Assembly (NCBI GenBank): GCA_028710895.1 | Contig: JAQTTH010000008.1 | Coordinates: 1 to 64,000, forward strand | Length of the DNA stretch: 64,000 bases | Reading direction: 5' to 3' | Origin: Paludibacter sp. | Lineage (GTDB): Bacteria; Bacteroidota; Bacteroidia; Bacteroidales; Paludibacteraceae | Part shown: positions 37,794-50,197 of the stretch, piece after piece | How the letters are laid out: each line of letters starts with the position of its first letter | Position numbering within the stretch: the first letter of the stretch is position 1 | Made by a program: the position numbers and the translations under genes | Notes under the pieces: generated by a model | What the model was told of the DNA's origin: nothing | Database searches by the model: none | What the model saw: the letters and a program-made list of their open reading frames with translations, nothing else

Positions 37794-38687
37794 TCAGCAT
37801 TTTATATTCAGTTCGTTCAGAACAACACGAATTTTTTCGTAGGTTTTAATTGTGTTTGGCACCAATGGTAAACGCAATTTATTTTCGACCATTCCCATTA
37901 CCGCCAACATACTTTTCACACCGGCAGGATTGCCCTCTACAAAGAGCAGTTCAATCAATTCGGTGAAGCGATGGTGAATCTGACGTGCACTTGGATAATC
38001 GCCCTGTAGAGCTAATCGAACCATGCGGCTGAATTCTTTCGGGAACGCATTACCAATCACGGAAATCACGCCTACAGCACCCAGTGTAATCAACGGAAAT
38101 GTAATTCCATCGTCACCCGAGATAACCATAAAATCAGCAGGCTTGTTTTTGATTATATCGTCGATTTGGGTAAAGTTACCTGAAGCTTCTTTGATAGCAC
38201 AAATAGCAGGGAATTCTTTTGCCAGACGAAGTGTTGTTGAAGCAGTCATGTTCACTCCTGTACGCCCCGGCACATTATAAAGTACCACCGGAATTGGCGA
38301 AGCCTTTGCAATGGCGGCATAATGCTGATAGAGACCTTCCTGAGATGGTTTGTTGTAGTATGGAGTTACCGATAAAATAGCATCAATACCTGTAAAATCG
38401 TAGGTTTGAAGTTTTTCAACAACAGCTCTTGTATTATTTCCACCCACACCCAGCACAATTGGCAATCGACCGGCAGCACATTGCAACACAAAGCGTGTCA
38501 CGTCCTCTTTTTCGGCATCAGTCAAAGTCGGAGTTTCGGCAGTAGTACCGCAAACCACCAAATAATCAGTGCCATTTTTAATCAGATGCTCCACCAAACG
38601 GGCTAAAGCATCAAAATCAATAGTTTCATCGTTTTTAAAAGGCGTAATCAATGCAACGCCCATTCCTGTCAGTTTATTATTAATCAT
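37794..38687 (-). CDS. dapA: 4-hydroxy-tetrahydrodipicolinate synthase
   Basis: 297 aa. Motifs: GMGVALITPF, YLVVCGTTAETPTLTDAE (substrate-carboxylate TT pair), VTPYYNKPSQEGLYQHY with the catalytic Tyr, YNVPGRTGVNM, and AICAIKEASGN with the Schiff-base Lys. It condenses pyruvate with aspartate semialdehyde in lysine and diaminopimelate (peptidoglycan) synthesis. It is the third gene of a leftward ligA-DUF6913-dapA set. A TACTTTTGC element at 38718-38710, 23 nt upstream, may add a promoter. Confidence 0.97.
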   Translation of the reverse strand: MINNKLTGMGVALITPFKNDETIDFDALARLVEHLIKNGTDYLVVCGTTAETPTLTDAEKEDVTRFVLQCAAGRLPIVLGVGGNNTRAVVEKLQTYDFTGIDAILSVTPYYNKPSQEGLYQHYAAIAKASPIPVVLYNVPGRTGVNMTASTTLRLAKEFPAICAIKEASGNFTQIDDIIKNKPADFMVISGDDGITFPLITLGAVGVISVIGNAFPKEFSRMVRLALQGDYPSARQIHHRFTELIELLFVEGNPAGVKSMLAVMGMVENKLRLPLVPNTIKTYEKIRVVLNELNIKC

Positions 38688-38723
38688 CGGTCGAAAAACA
38701 AAATTGTTTGCAAAAGTAACGTT

Positions 38724-39296
38724 TTAATCGTTAGTTTGTATGCTTTTCAGGTAAAAAATTATCTGATTGAAGATGTAAGTTTCGTCAATCGGATTCTCTA
38801 CCGATTCATCAGTCTCAGTTGAAAGTTCCATATTTTCTATGTCGAGCATAAAATCGTAAACAGGCAAATCATTCTTGCGGGTTCCGGTTTTACACGATGC
38901 ATTGGCATACATTGCAATGTACTGAAGCGGTAAAACAGCATGTACAGTCAGGTCAATCAATAAATCAAACTCCAGATTTTCGAGCTCATTGATGTATGAG
39001 ATTTCCGGTTTTTGAAAAAAATCGGTTTGCTTGTGGTGTAGGATTCTAAAATCGGGGAGAATAGCAGTAGTCACTTCTTTTTTATCAATAAAACCCCAAG
39101 CGGATACCTTCTTACAGTCTTGTTGAAGTGAAGAGATAAGCCTGCGGATGATTGGATTTTTTTCATTATAATCACTCTCGAAAAGAATCAACACAGTTTT
39201 AGCTTTGTCGTAACTTACAAAACGACGTTCACGAACAGAAGCATTCAGATACTTCTTAGCACGTAAATTAAAGAGATAATTATTTAGTTTTTTCAT
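38724..39296 (-). CDS. DUF6913-like protein
   Basis: 190 aa with no membrane segment or signal. It is an alpha/beta protein with KTVLILFESDYNEKNPIIRRLISSLQ near residue 33-58 and a conserved-looking FDLLIDLTVHAVLPLQYIAMYANASCKTGTR block near residue 108-140. This fits the DUF6913 family that I recall beside ligA and dapA in Bacteroidales. Function is unknown. It lies 12 nt from the ligA stop and is very probably co-transcribed with it. Confidence 0.75.
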   Translation of the reverse strand: MKKLNNYLFNLRAKKYLNASVRERRFVSYDKAKTVLILFESDYNEKNPIIRRLISSLQQDCKKVSAWGFIDKKEVTTAILPDFRILHHKQTDFFQKPEISYINELENLEFDLLIDLTVHAVLPLQYIAMYANASCKTGTRKNDLPVYDFMLDIENMELSTETDESVENPIDETYIFNQIIFYLKSIQTND

Positions 39297-39308
39297 GACT
39301 ATTAAAAT

Positions 39309-41375
<2,067 letters not shown>

Positions 41376-41415
41376 TCAGAATTCTTGTCGAAGTGTAGCT
41401 GTAGTATCTTGTTTT

Positions 41416-41448
41416 GCAAAAGTAAGAATTACTGAACAAGTAGGCAAG
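41416..41448 (-). promoter_or_regulatory. Promoter of ligA-DUF6913-dapA
   Basis: On the minus strand CTTG (41448-41445), a 20-nt spacer and TACTTTTGC (41424-41416) match the consensus, about 77 nt before the ligA start. Confidence 0.75.
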
Positions 41449-41517
41449 TGAAATGCAAATAAATAAGTGCGCCCTCAAATGAAACATCTTCCAACTTAAG
41501 TGAATGCCATGGAAAAT

Positions 41518-41553
41518 ACAAAAGGACTCAGTTTAAATAACAGAATCCTTTTG
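41518..41553 (-). terminator. Weak intrinsic terminator of the hybrid kinase gene
   Basis: ACAAAAGGA and TCCTTTTGT form a 9-bp stem around a long AT-rich loop, about 35 nt beyond the kinase stop. The following U-run is short, so the call is modest. Confidence 0.5.
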
Positions 41554-41584
41554 TAATTAATTAAAGAAATGACTGGAAAGCCAT

Positions 41585-44500
41585 TTATGAAAGATAAATC
41601 AATTCGATATCATCTATTACCCGTTTAAGTACATAGTTGACTTCATTGACTAACAGCTTTAATTCAACATCGGTATTCTCATCCAAACTGAAAGCTTCAA
41701 GTTGCTTTATTTTATCCGCAATAACTTTTATTTGTAAATTTTCGAGACTTGGTTTAATTTTATGAGCAATCTTATGAATCGAAACGATGTCGAGATTTTC
41801 AACCGAATTGTTTAGTGTCTGGATTGTTTCAGTAGCTAGATTTTTAAAAGCAACCAAAATGCTGTTTACAAAGGATTCATCACCATTACCCAATTCTCTG
41901 AGAACGGTCAGGTCAAAAAGCACTTCATCTTTCATACTATTATTTGTTGATTTTGAGTTCTGTAGCTTTGTTTCAGCATATATTCCAATTTTATCGTACA
42001 ATTCAGTTTCTTTGTATGGCTTTATCAAATAATCATTCATCCCAACCGACAAATAGAGATCGATATCATGCTTGAATGCATTCGCCGTAAGCGCAATTAT
42101 TGGGATAGTGGCGTTATAGGTACTTCGTATTTGTTTGGTTGCTTCAACACCATCCAACAACGGCATCTGAATATCCATCAGAATTATATCAAATTCTTGT
42201 TGTTGAATTTTTTCGATTGCATCAAGTCCATTCACGGCCTCAGTAATTTCACACCCAAGTCCTTTCAGGCTTTGAATGGCAATTAAGCGATTCATATCGT
42301 TGTCTTCGACCAAAAGAATTTTCATTCCAACAAAGCTATTCGGAGTTACTTTTAAGCTCTTTTTCACCAGTTTATCTTCTGAGCCGACAGGTAATACAAG
42401 TTCAAATGAAATTTGAGTTCCCTCTCCCTTCTGACTGGCGGCATAAATTTTGCCTCCCATCAATTGTACTAATTCGTTGCTTATGCTCATACCCAATCCC
42501 GTACCCTCGTAACGTCTGTTTGATTCTCCATCTTCTTGTGAGAATTTGTCAAAAAGACGTTTCATAAAGTCCTGACTCATACCAATTCCCGAATCAATCA
42601 CAGAAAATCTCAATTTTTGATATTCGGTTGTAGATTCCAACACATCAACTGTAAGATTTACATACCCTTTATCGGTGAATTTTATCGAGTTTCCAAGCAG
42701 ATTTATAAGCAACTGGCGTAACCTTCCCTGATCTCCTATCAGGGATTTCTCAACCACAGGAGAGATATCTGTCCTGAATTCTAAGTTTTTTTCTCTTGCT
42801 TTCGAGAAAAGAATGCTTCGCACGTCGCCAACCACTGCCGATACGCTAAAATCTTTGTTATCAAGCTCGAATTCACCAGCTTCAATTTTAGACATATCCA
42901 AAATATTATTGATAATTGTCAGAAGATGTTCTGCAGATGTCTCTGAATGCGTAACATATGACTTCTGTTTATCAGTAAGATTTTCTTTCCCCAATTCGCG
43001 CACCATACCCATTATCACATTCAATGGTGTCCTGATTTCATGACTCATATTGGCCAAAAATACTTCCTTGGCTTTCGCGGCATATTCGGCTGATATTTTT
43101 GCCTGTTCTAATTCGTTTTCCAACTTTTTCTGGTCGGTTATATCAAGGTGTATTCCAATAGAACCCACTAACTCATTGTTGTCGTTATAATTAGGAGCTC
43201 CGCTAACAAACCACCAACGAGGCTCACCTTGTTTATTTTTCACAGCAAGTTCGTAGCCATCGGAAATTCCCTGCTCTCTTCGTCGTAACTTCTCTTCTAA
43301 CAATTTAGTGTCATCGGGCGATGAAAGGAAAGCAGTTGTCTTCATACTTAACAACTCTTCATTACTATAACCAGATATATTGCAAAAACTTTGATTGGCA
43401 AATACAATATTTTCTTCTTTATCAACCTCAATTATACCAAGGTTCATATTGGAAATTATATTCCTGTATTTTTCCTCCTGTAACATCAAAAGTGTTCCAC
43501 TCCGTTTCCTTTCGGTCACGTTCACAAGCATTTGTGAGAAAACTTCCAATAGTTTTTTCTCTTTATCTGTATAAGAGTGTACTTGTTTTACTGAGTCAAA
43601 ACCAACAAATCCCAATAGCTTATCATTGCTAATCATTGGTAAAGAGATTAAACTTTTTATTCCCTGAGTTTCCAAACCAGCTCTCAGACCATTAGGACCA
43701 TCATCTGATAGTGCAAAAACATTTTCAACATATAACTCTTCCCCTTTATTGTGTTGTGCCATAAAGTAAGGCATAGTATCAAATGGTACACTTTGCAGAT
43801 CCTGAATTTCAGGCAATACTTCATCAGAACACCATTCGTAGGTATTGGAAGCAATGTTTTCAACAAAATCATAATCAAAAATATAGGCTCTATCGGCTCC
43901 AACAAACTCTCCTAACTCTTTCAGGGATTTTTGAATTGTTTCCTCTACTTTCTCTAAATCGATGTTGATATAAACTGTTGAAATACGGATTAGTAGTTCC
44001 TGCATTTTTACCTGCTGACGGATAATTTCCTCCCGTTGCCTACGATACGTAATGTCACGGATTACACAGGTGACGCCACTTTGTTCGCCATACTGATTAT
44101 TAAGCACAGTGGCGTGAAGCTCATACCACAAGCGGCCATTAGGGGTATCCAGATAATAGTCTACTTTACTAAAGCTTTTACTCTCCAAGCAATAAACCAA
44201 TGCATTTTTTATAATTCCTTTTGCAGGCTGTGGCAATGGTATATCGTCAAAGCTTTTGTTTAAATAATTTGCCGGATCAATAAAAATATCCATGCCAACA
44301 GGCATATGAAATTCGTTCAACACAAGCTTATTATCAAGCACATACACAATATCGCTCATGCTGGCAATGAGCGATGCTTTACGTTCTTCACTTTCACGCA
44401 ACGCATCTTCTGCTTTTTTCCGTTCTGAAATATCCTGAGTTAAACCCTGTACTCCAACTGCATTGCCATTCTCGTCTCTTAGAATTGACATGTTCATTTC

Positions 44501-47164
44501 GGCCCAGAAAATACTCTTATCGGCTCTGTAATGCTCTACTTCAACTTTCAATGTTCTATTTTTGTCTGAAGTTGGATCTTTTTCTTTCTCCATTTCCAAC
44601 GCAAACAATGATAACAGAATTTTCATTGAATTAGGAGAAAATTTTTCAGTCATCGGGCGGCTCATCTGTTTTTCTATGGATTCGCCATATAGTTTTTCGG
44701 CAGATGGGCTTAAGAAGGTAAGATTAAAATTCAAGTCGGTAGTCCAGACAATATCCAACATATTTTCTGTAATCTGACGGTATTTTTTCTCACTTGCCTG
44801 AACCTGTGTTTCTTCTTGTTTGCGCTTGGTTATATCTTCAAAAATATAGAACCTACCATAATATTCGTCATTTTCTCCCCGAATTTGCGTTGTAAACCGT
44901 TGAATAGTCCTATTGCCTACAAATGCAATTTCATCTTCTAATACGATCCTGTTTGATTCAGACTGAAGTGGTTTACAGGACTCTGCAAATGCGTCAATAT
45001 CAGCCAAAACAGGGAAACAATATGGAATGATATCATTGTTTTTAAACTCCCCAAGTCGCATTCTGTCGGCAAGCTGTGTTATTCCCCAAATTTCACAAAA
45101 TTGTTGATTGAAATACAATATTTCATCGGTTCTGTTATCAACAACCAGAAAGCCAAATGGTGAAGAGTTTGACATTAGCTGTAACAACGACTGATTCCAA
45201 CGTAACTCTTCAGCCGCTTTTTTGCGTTCAGTAATATCCCTTATAATCAACTGAATAGACAGCTCATTATCCAGAATAATTTGCATTGCTTTAATTTCGA
45301 CCTCTACTTCTGAGCCATCAAGACGTACAAATACCTCCTCAATAGGAGCTGTGATAATACCTTCTTCAAAGGCCACTTTCAAGTGCTCATTCAAAGCTCT
45401 TCGGGATTCCGGATGTACGAATTTCAAAACCGATTTACCAAGCAATTCATCTGCATTTTTCGCACCCATTAAACTGACACCCTCGTTATTGATAAACACA
45501 AGTTTGCCATTGGTATAAATCGCAATTGCATCGGGAGAATTGTTGACAAGTTCCCTGTATTTTAATTCGCTTTCTTTCAGGGCTTCTTCAGTTCGCTTTC
45601 TTTCGCTTATATCACGGTTTACTCCATAAAAACCTATTAACTCTCCATTGGAATTATAATGAGCCGTTGAACTAACTTCGGTCCAAATCCAACTGCCATC
45701 TTTACACTGTTGCTCAAGTTCAAAATGTATTGTTGCTAAATTCTCACCCTTACTTTCGCTGATGAGTCGTTGTGCCCTCAATTGTAAAACCTGCTCAATG
45801 CCATCTGGCTTTAATACGCTCCATAAATGATTACCAATCACTTCCTCCTGTTTAAATCCACGCAGTTTTTCATCAGCCGGGCTAATATAATCGCACACAT
45901 AATTACGGTCCAAATGCCATACCACATCGCTTGAATTTTCAGTCATAAAGCGGTATTTCTCTTCGCTTTCCTGAAGGGCTAACTCTGACTTTTTCCGTTC
46001 AGTAATATCTCTCGAAATTGCAACAACATATCCTCTGTCATTTACATCAACATACTTAACTGTTACTTCCACCGGAAATTCCAAGCCCGTTTTTTGATTC
46101 AGATTTACGCCTTCTGTTGTCAAGTATTCAATTGTCTTTAATTCTCGTACATGTTTTCTCCAGGCCTCAAGTGTAGGGAAAGCACGGATATAATCCGTGA
46201 CACGATATTCAGAAACCTTATCTTGTGAAATTCCCAGGCGATCACTTGCAACTTTATTCACATACAAAAGTTGACCCTCATCCGTGTTTACCTGAATTGC
46301 ATCAGAAATGTTATCAAAAATCTTCAGGAAAACTGACAATTGCTCTTGCGTGTTTTTTCTTTCAGTATAATCTATACTAATTCCAACCAACCCAGTTATT
46401 AACCCATCAGCATTCTTTAAGGGCAATTTTGAAATCAGCGCCCAACTATCATCTCCAATTCGCTTTTCTTCTCCCAGAATTGATTTGCCTTCCAATATCA
46501 CCTGCTCGTCTTCTATAAGCGTATTTTGAGCAACATCCTGTCCATATAAATCCAGGTCTCTTTTGCCAAGCACTTCATTCTCTGATTTATATCCCAGATG
46601 TTGAAGTTCTGATAAGTTTGCTAAAGTCTTTTTATACTCTAAATCTTTGGCATAAATATTAATGGGTATATTATCAATAATTGTACGCAATAACCGCCTT
46701 TCTTCTGCAAGCTTTTTCTCAGCTACTTTTCTTCTTTCATCTTCTACCGATTGCGACAAAACCTTTCCAAAATAGTTTGCAACTGACTTAAATTCGTTTT
46801 TAAAACTATTCTCAAATGGATTTTTTCTACCAACTACCAAAAAACCATAGCTGGAAAGGCGATAAACATAATAGCAATTGTCGTTGTGTGATAACTCACA
46901 GAAATCTTTCGTACAATCATTAATTGAATCAAGAATATATTTCTTTACAAATAGCCATGTTTTATCACTTTTGAACACAAATGGAAATACCTGTTTCTCT
47001 GTAAGTAGTTGATTCTCCCGAATAAGAATACCGGCCATGAAGCAATTCAGTTTTCGTAAAACAGCATGTAACATGGTATTTATGATATCCATTTCGGCTT
47101 CCTTATCGTCAGCGCAGAAAATAAGCTCAAGCAAAGCTTCTGTTTTTAAATCGTCTGTTCCCAT
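41585..47164 (-). CDS. Hybrid sensor histidine kinase with about eight PAS domains, GAF, REC and HPt
   Basis: 1859 aa, apparently cytoplasmic. After an N-terminal segment of about 150 residues come repeated PAS/PAC units, each closed by an ITERK or ISERK linker (about residues 160-275, 280-395, 400-530, 530-650, 655-785, 785-920, 920-1050). Then a GAF domain (about 1055-1225), an eighth PAS (1235-1350), HisKA with His in NMSHEIRTPLN, HATPase (NSIKFTD, DSGIGM, GTGLGMSIS), a REC domain (LLVEDNDMNR, ILMDIQMPLLDG, LTANAF) and a terminal HPt (SIHKIAHKIKPS). It is a complete phosphorelay without a DNA-binding output. It overlaps the FIST gene by 19 nt. Confidence 0.95.
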   Translation of the reverse strand: MGTDDLKTEALLELIFCADDKEAEMDIINTMLHAVLRKLNCFMAGILIRENQLLTEKQVFPFVFKSDKTWLFVKKYILDSINDCTKDFCELSHNDNCYYVYRLSSYGFLVVGRKNPFENSFKNEFKSVANYFGKVLSQSVEDERRKVAEKKLAEERRLLRTIIDNIPINIYAKDLEYKKTLANLSELQHLGYKSENEVLGKRDLDLYGQDVAQNTLIEDEQVILEGKSILGEEKRIGDDSWALISKLPLKNADGLITGLVGISIDYTERKNTQEQLSVFLKIFDNISDAIQVNTDEGQLLYVNKVASDRLGISQDKVSEYRVTDYIRAFPTLEAWRKHVRELKTIEYLTTEGVNLNQKTGLEFPVEVTVKYVDVNDRGYVVAISRDITERKKSELALQESEEKYRFMTENSSDVVWHLDRNYVCDYISPADEKLRGFKQEEVIGNHLWSVLKPDGIEQVLQLRAQRLISESKGENLATIHFELEQQCKDGSWIWTEVSSTAHYNSNGELIGFYGVNRDISERKRTEEALKESELKYRELVNNSPDAIAIYTNGKLVFINNEGVSLMGAKNADELLGKSVLKFVHPESRRALNEHLKVAFEEGIITAPIEEVFVRLDGSEVEVEIKAMQIILDNELSIQLIIRDITERKKAAEELRWNQSLLQLMSNSSPFGFLVVDNRTDEILYFNQQFCEIWGITQLADRMRLGEFKNNDIIPYCFPVLADIDAFAESCKPLQSESNRIVLEDEIAFVGNRTIQRFTTQIRGENDEYYGRFYIFEDITKRKQEETQVQASEKKYRQITENMLDIVWTTDLNFNLTFLSPSAEKLYGESIEKQMSRPMTEKFSPNSMKILLSLFALEMEKEKDPTSDKNRTLKVEVEHYRADKSIFWAEMNMSILRDENGNAVGVQGLTQDISERKKAEDALRESEERKASLIASMSDIVYVLDNKLVLNEFHMPVGMDIFIDPANYLNKSFDDIPLPQPAKGIIKNALVYCLESKSFSKVDYYLDTPNGRLWYELHATVLNNQYGEQSGVTCVIRDITYRRQREEIIRQQVKMQELLIRISTVYINIDLEKVEETIQKSLKELGEFVGADRAYIFDYDFVENIASNTYEWCSDEVLPEIQDLQSVPFDTMPYFMAQHNKGEELYVENVFALSDDGPNGLRAGLETQGIKSLISLPMISNDKLLGFVGFDSVKQVHSYTDKEKKLLEVFSQMLVNVTERKRSGTLLMLQEEKYRNIISNMNLGIIEVDKEENIVFANQSFCNISGYSNEELLSMKTTAFLSSPDDTKLLEEKLRRREQGISDGYELAVKNKQGEPRWWFVSGAPNYNDNNELVGSIGIHLDITDQKKLENELEQAKISAEYAAKAKEVFLANMSHEIRTPLNVIMGMVRELGKENLTDKQKSYVTHSETSAEHLLTIINNILDMSKIEAGEFELDNKDFSVSAVVGDVRSILFSKAREKNLEFRTDISPVVEKSLIGDQGRLRQLLINLLGNSIKFTDKGYVNLTVDVLESTTEYQKLRFSVIDSGIGMSQDFMKRLFDKFSQEDGESNRRYEGTGLGMSISNELVQLMGGKIYAASQKGEGTQISFELVLPVGSEDKLVKKSLKVTPNSFVGMKILLVEDNDMNRLIAIQSLKGLGCEITEAVNGLDAIEKIQQQEFDIILMDIQMPLLDGVEATKQIRSTYNATIPIIALTANAFKHDIDLYLSVGMNDYLIKPYKETELYDKIGIYAETKLQNSKSTNNSMKDEVLFDLTVLRELGNGDESFVNSILVAFKNLATETIQTLNNSVENLDIVSIHKIAHKIKPSLENLQIKVIADKIKQLEAFSLDENTDVELKLLVNEVNYVLKRVIDDIELIYLS

Positions 47165-48261
47165 GTTGCTACAATTACAGTTTTATTATAGATTTCGAGA
47201 AACGAATGACCGGCATTAGCAATTTCCCCGAATGAAACCGTTCCATTCACAGGTAAATCTTCACCTATAGCTTTCAACTCTTTAGCATAGTCCTCATTCA
47301 GAAATTTAACCCGCGAAATACAATCTATGCAAAACACGAAATTATCATCAGCGTTTATCAAATCAGTCTTGTTACAAGATTCAGCAGCTTTTGCAGCCCC
47401 TTCAATCAAAGAATTGATATTCCCGTTCATTATCGTTATATATTGCCCTTTCTCAATATTATCCAAACAATAAATAGCTCCTTCTTTCGTCAGAAAAGGA
47501 TCGCGAATAATCATCTCGCCATCTATTTTCACAAGTCCAATCGGATAACTTTTCGCTATTTCCAGAAAGTTCGTATCATCAAATTTCAACCCGGAATGTT
47601 GTTCAACAACCCGGGTGTAAACATCATAGGCTGACTCCCAATTTATTGTAATTACTTTGTTTAATTCCGATTCGGTGACTTTCAAAGGTTCAGTTATTGG
47701 TGTCCAACCGTGTGCAACACCTAATTTTAAAGGTTCCTCCGAAAATCCTATAACACCTGTATTAGCGTGTATTCCTGAGTTGTGAATGACACATGGAAAT
47801 GACACAAATGAGTCAGAACCACATCCGGCACCTATAAATGTAAATTTAAACCCAAAGAAGTTGAATAAATCTTCAATAAACAGGCTCTTTGAAGATGTGA
47901 ATGCATCTGTAAAAATAAATACGCTTCCATTTTCCGGCAAAGTCTCCGAAAATTTCTCTTCAAGCTTCTCGAAATTAGTTGGAGATTCCAATCCAAAATC
48001 AAAAACTTCAGTTATCAATTTAAACTTTAGAGGAATAATCAGGACTCCGGTATTTTTTCTTATGCTATTGAATATCAATTCATAGAAAACCCCTCCAATA
48101 AGTGGCTTCTTAAATGAATGCAGTAGTGGTATTAGAAATTCATCTGAAAATGAATCATCGTTCGTTTTAAAAAAAAGAATGGATTTTACAGCATTATCCT
48201 CCTCTAATTTCTTTAGATTTTCGACTAACTCCTGGTGATTTACTGAATATAAAGCTTTCAT
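47146..48261 (-). CDS. FIST domain sensor protein
   Basis: 371 aa. The N-terminal FIST half (about 1-180) contains PLIGGVFYELIF, VLIIPLKF, GSVFIFTDAFTSSKS and FIGAGCGSDSF. The FIST_C half (about 200-360) contains LGVAHGWTPITEPLKVTES, YPIGLVKIDGEMIIRDPFL and FCIDCISRVKFL. FIST domains are small-molecule sensors, proposed to bind amino acids. No membrane segment. It is the upstream gene of a two-gene operon, and its stop lies inside the start of the hybrid kinase, so the pair is translationally coupled and probably acts as one sensory unit. Confidence 0.92.
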   Translation of the reverse strand: MKALYSVNHQELVENLKKLEEDNAVKSILFFKTNDDSFSDEFLIPLLHSFKKPLIGGVFYELIFNSIRKNTGVLIIPLKFKLITEVFDFGLESPTNFEKLEEKFSETLPENGSVFIFTDAFTSSKSLFIEDLFNFFGFKFTFIGAGCGSDSFVSFPCVIHNSGIHANTGVIGFSEEPLKLGVAHGWTPITEPLKVTESELNKVITINWESAYDVYTRVVEQHSGLKFDDTNFLEIAKSYPIGLVKIDGEMIIRDPFLTKEGAIYCLDNIEKGQYITIMNGNINSLIEGAAKAAESCNKTDLINADDNFVFCIDCISRVKFLNEDYAKELKAIGEDLPVNGTVSFGEIANAGHSFLEIYNKTVIVATWEQTI

Positions 48262-48876
48262 AGTTGTATAGTTGTATGTAAAACAATAGAATTAAACTAA
48301 AAGTGCATTGCTATCAAAAATAATGATTACTGTGTACAGCCAAGAGGTAGAATTATATCATCCTAATTATTAAATGCTTAACAAATAGATCACGTTTTAT
48401 TGATACAGTAATCAATTTAAAATCTATACAAATATACACATTTAAACCATTTATTCATAAATATCTAACAAACAAACTAAACACTAAATTTCTATTTAAT
48501 AGCGTTTTATACAAGTTGAGACTATATTATTTACTACATTAAAAAGTATTATTACCACATTGTAAAACACGGAGGACATTTGAGTAATACTACAACAACA
48601 ATAATAAATGAATTTATATTCAAAAAACAATTGAAATCAATTATATTTTTCGTTGGTTTCAGCCATATATACAGTTAATTATACACAACCAACATAACTG
48701 TTGTAGCAATAATTATAATCGTATTTATATCCGGAAAACACACATAAGCATGAATTGTTTCATGGAATACGGTCAAACAAAAACATACTATAACTTATTT
48801 TTTATTTTATTTACATCTAGGGTAATAGAAACAATAAGCGTATAAAGTCTGAAAAAAGGGATTAGAAGGAATTAAA
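48262..48876. other. AT-rich intergenic region upstream of the FIST gene
   Basis: About 615 bp with no ORF, tRNA or strong hairpin seen. A TATATTTG element is present on the minus strand at 48436-48429, but without a well-placed -33 box. The FIST operon promoter must lie here. Confidence 0.4.
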
Positions 48877-50118
48877 CTATTCGTATCGAATAATTTTAGC
48901 AGGAGTGATTCGGGTAATGAGGTAAGAAGGACCAACCATCATTAGGATGGAGGCAGCAAGTGTTCCTATGTTTAGCAAAATGATATTAAGCCAGTTGAAT
49001 GCAATTGGAACTGTTGCCGTGTAATAAGATTGAGGATCGAGGGGAATTATACCCGTAAAATACTGAACAGCACAAAGCGATAATCCAATAATATTGCCCC
49101 ACAGCATTCCTTTCCCAATTAAGAAGAAAGAATGATACAAAAACACTTTACGTACTGACCAATTGCTTGAACCTAATGATTTGAGAATACCAATCATATT
49201 GGTGCGTTCCAGAATTAAAATCAGCAATCCGGAAATCATATTAAAACCGGCTACTGAGAGCATTAAAAATAAGATAACCCACACATTCATATCCAGGAGT
49301 TCGAGCCAACTGAAGATTTGTGGATTGGTTTGCTTAATCGTTTGAGTTGAATAGGCATTGCCTTTATCATTGAATTTGTTTCCGGTTACCGCATACACTG
49401 CATCACCAACCTCATCGAGCCGATTAAAATCAGTAATCAACACCTCAAGACCGCTGATGGAGTCGTTCGACCAATCGTTTAGATTTTGCACCTGACGCAT
49501 ATCGGCCAAAATAATCAACTTATCGAATTCAACAAAATTAGTAGAATAAATACCGGTAATTTTGAACTTACGAGCCCTGATCTGATCCTGAATAAAGTAT
49601 GTAAAGAAACTATCACCGAGCTTTAAATCCAGCAGATTAGCCAGGTATTTCGATAAAACAACCTGATTGCTTGGTGTTTCTCCAGACAAATCAAGGACAT
49701 TCCCCTCGACAAGATTCGATTTAAAAAATTTCCAATCAAAATCTTTATCAATTCCTTTCACTACAATTCCCTGAAATTCAGTATCAGTTTTAATAATTCC
49801 GGGTTTTGTTGCAAATCGTTGTACATGTTTTACACCATCTACAGCCGCAATCTTATGTATCAAAGCATTATCTGCTTTGATTGGATTCATTTCGTACGTA
49901 TTGTTATTATCCAAATTCGTAATTTGGATATGGCCGCCAAAACCTATCGTCTTATTTCGAATTTCCTGCTTAAAACCAACTACAACTGCCACCGAAATAA
50001 GCATTACTGCTAATCCCAATGCAATGCCAATTGTAGCAATACGAACGGCAGGGCGAGAAACATTCTTCTTGCCCTGCTGAAAGTGTATGCGTTTTGCTAT
50101 GAAATATTCGAGATTCAA
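48877..50118 (-). CDS. ABC transporter permease, LolC/LolE-like (FtsX family)
   Basis: 413 aa. One N-terminal transmembrane helix (IGIALGLAVMLISVAVVVGF), a large periplasmic domain (about 55-265) and three C-terminal helices (WVILFLMLSVAGFNMISGLLILIL and following) give the FtsX/MacB layout. The start NLEYFIAKRIHFQQGKKNVSRPAVRIATIGIALG and the motif LERTNMIGILKSLG are as in LolC/E. It probably extracts lipoproteins from the inner membrane with a LolD ATPase encoded elsewhere. It starts 80 nt after the aminotransferase stop, with a hairpin between. Confidence 0.85.
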   Translation of the reverse strand: MNLEYFIAKRIHFQQGKKNVSRPAVRIATIGIALGLAVMLISVAVVVGFKQEIRNKTIGFGGHIQITNLDNNNTYEMNPIKADNALIHKIAAVDGVKHVQRFATKPGIIKTDTEFQGIVVKGIDKDFDWKFFKSNLVEGNVLDLSGETPSNQVVLSKYLANLLDLKLGDSFFTYFIQDQIRARKFKITGIYSTNFVEFDKLIILADMRQVQNLNDWSNDSISGLEVLITDFNRLDEVGDAVYAVTGNKFNDKGNAYSTQTIKQTNPQIFSWLELLDMNVWVILFLMLSVAGFNMISGLLILILERTNMIGILKSLGSSNWSVRKVFLYHSFFLIGKGMLWGNIIGLSLCAVQYFTGIIPLDPQSYYTATVPIAFNWLNIILLNIGTLAASILMMVGPSYLITRITPAKIIRYE

Positions 50119-50145
50119 AATATTAATTTGTAAATTATTCGATGT

Positions 50146-50188
50146 GATGATGTGTTGATAGTTGATTAGGAAATTATCACATCATCAT
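50146..50188. repeat. Imperfect inverted repeat between aminotransferase and permease genes
   Basis: TGATGATGTG + TT + GATA pairs with TATCACATCATCA, leaving a two-base bulge. It stands between two leftward genes and may act as a processing hairpin or partial terminator. No clear U-run. Confidence 0.5.
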
Positions 50189-50197
50189 ATTATCACA

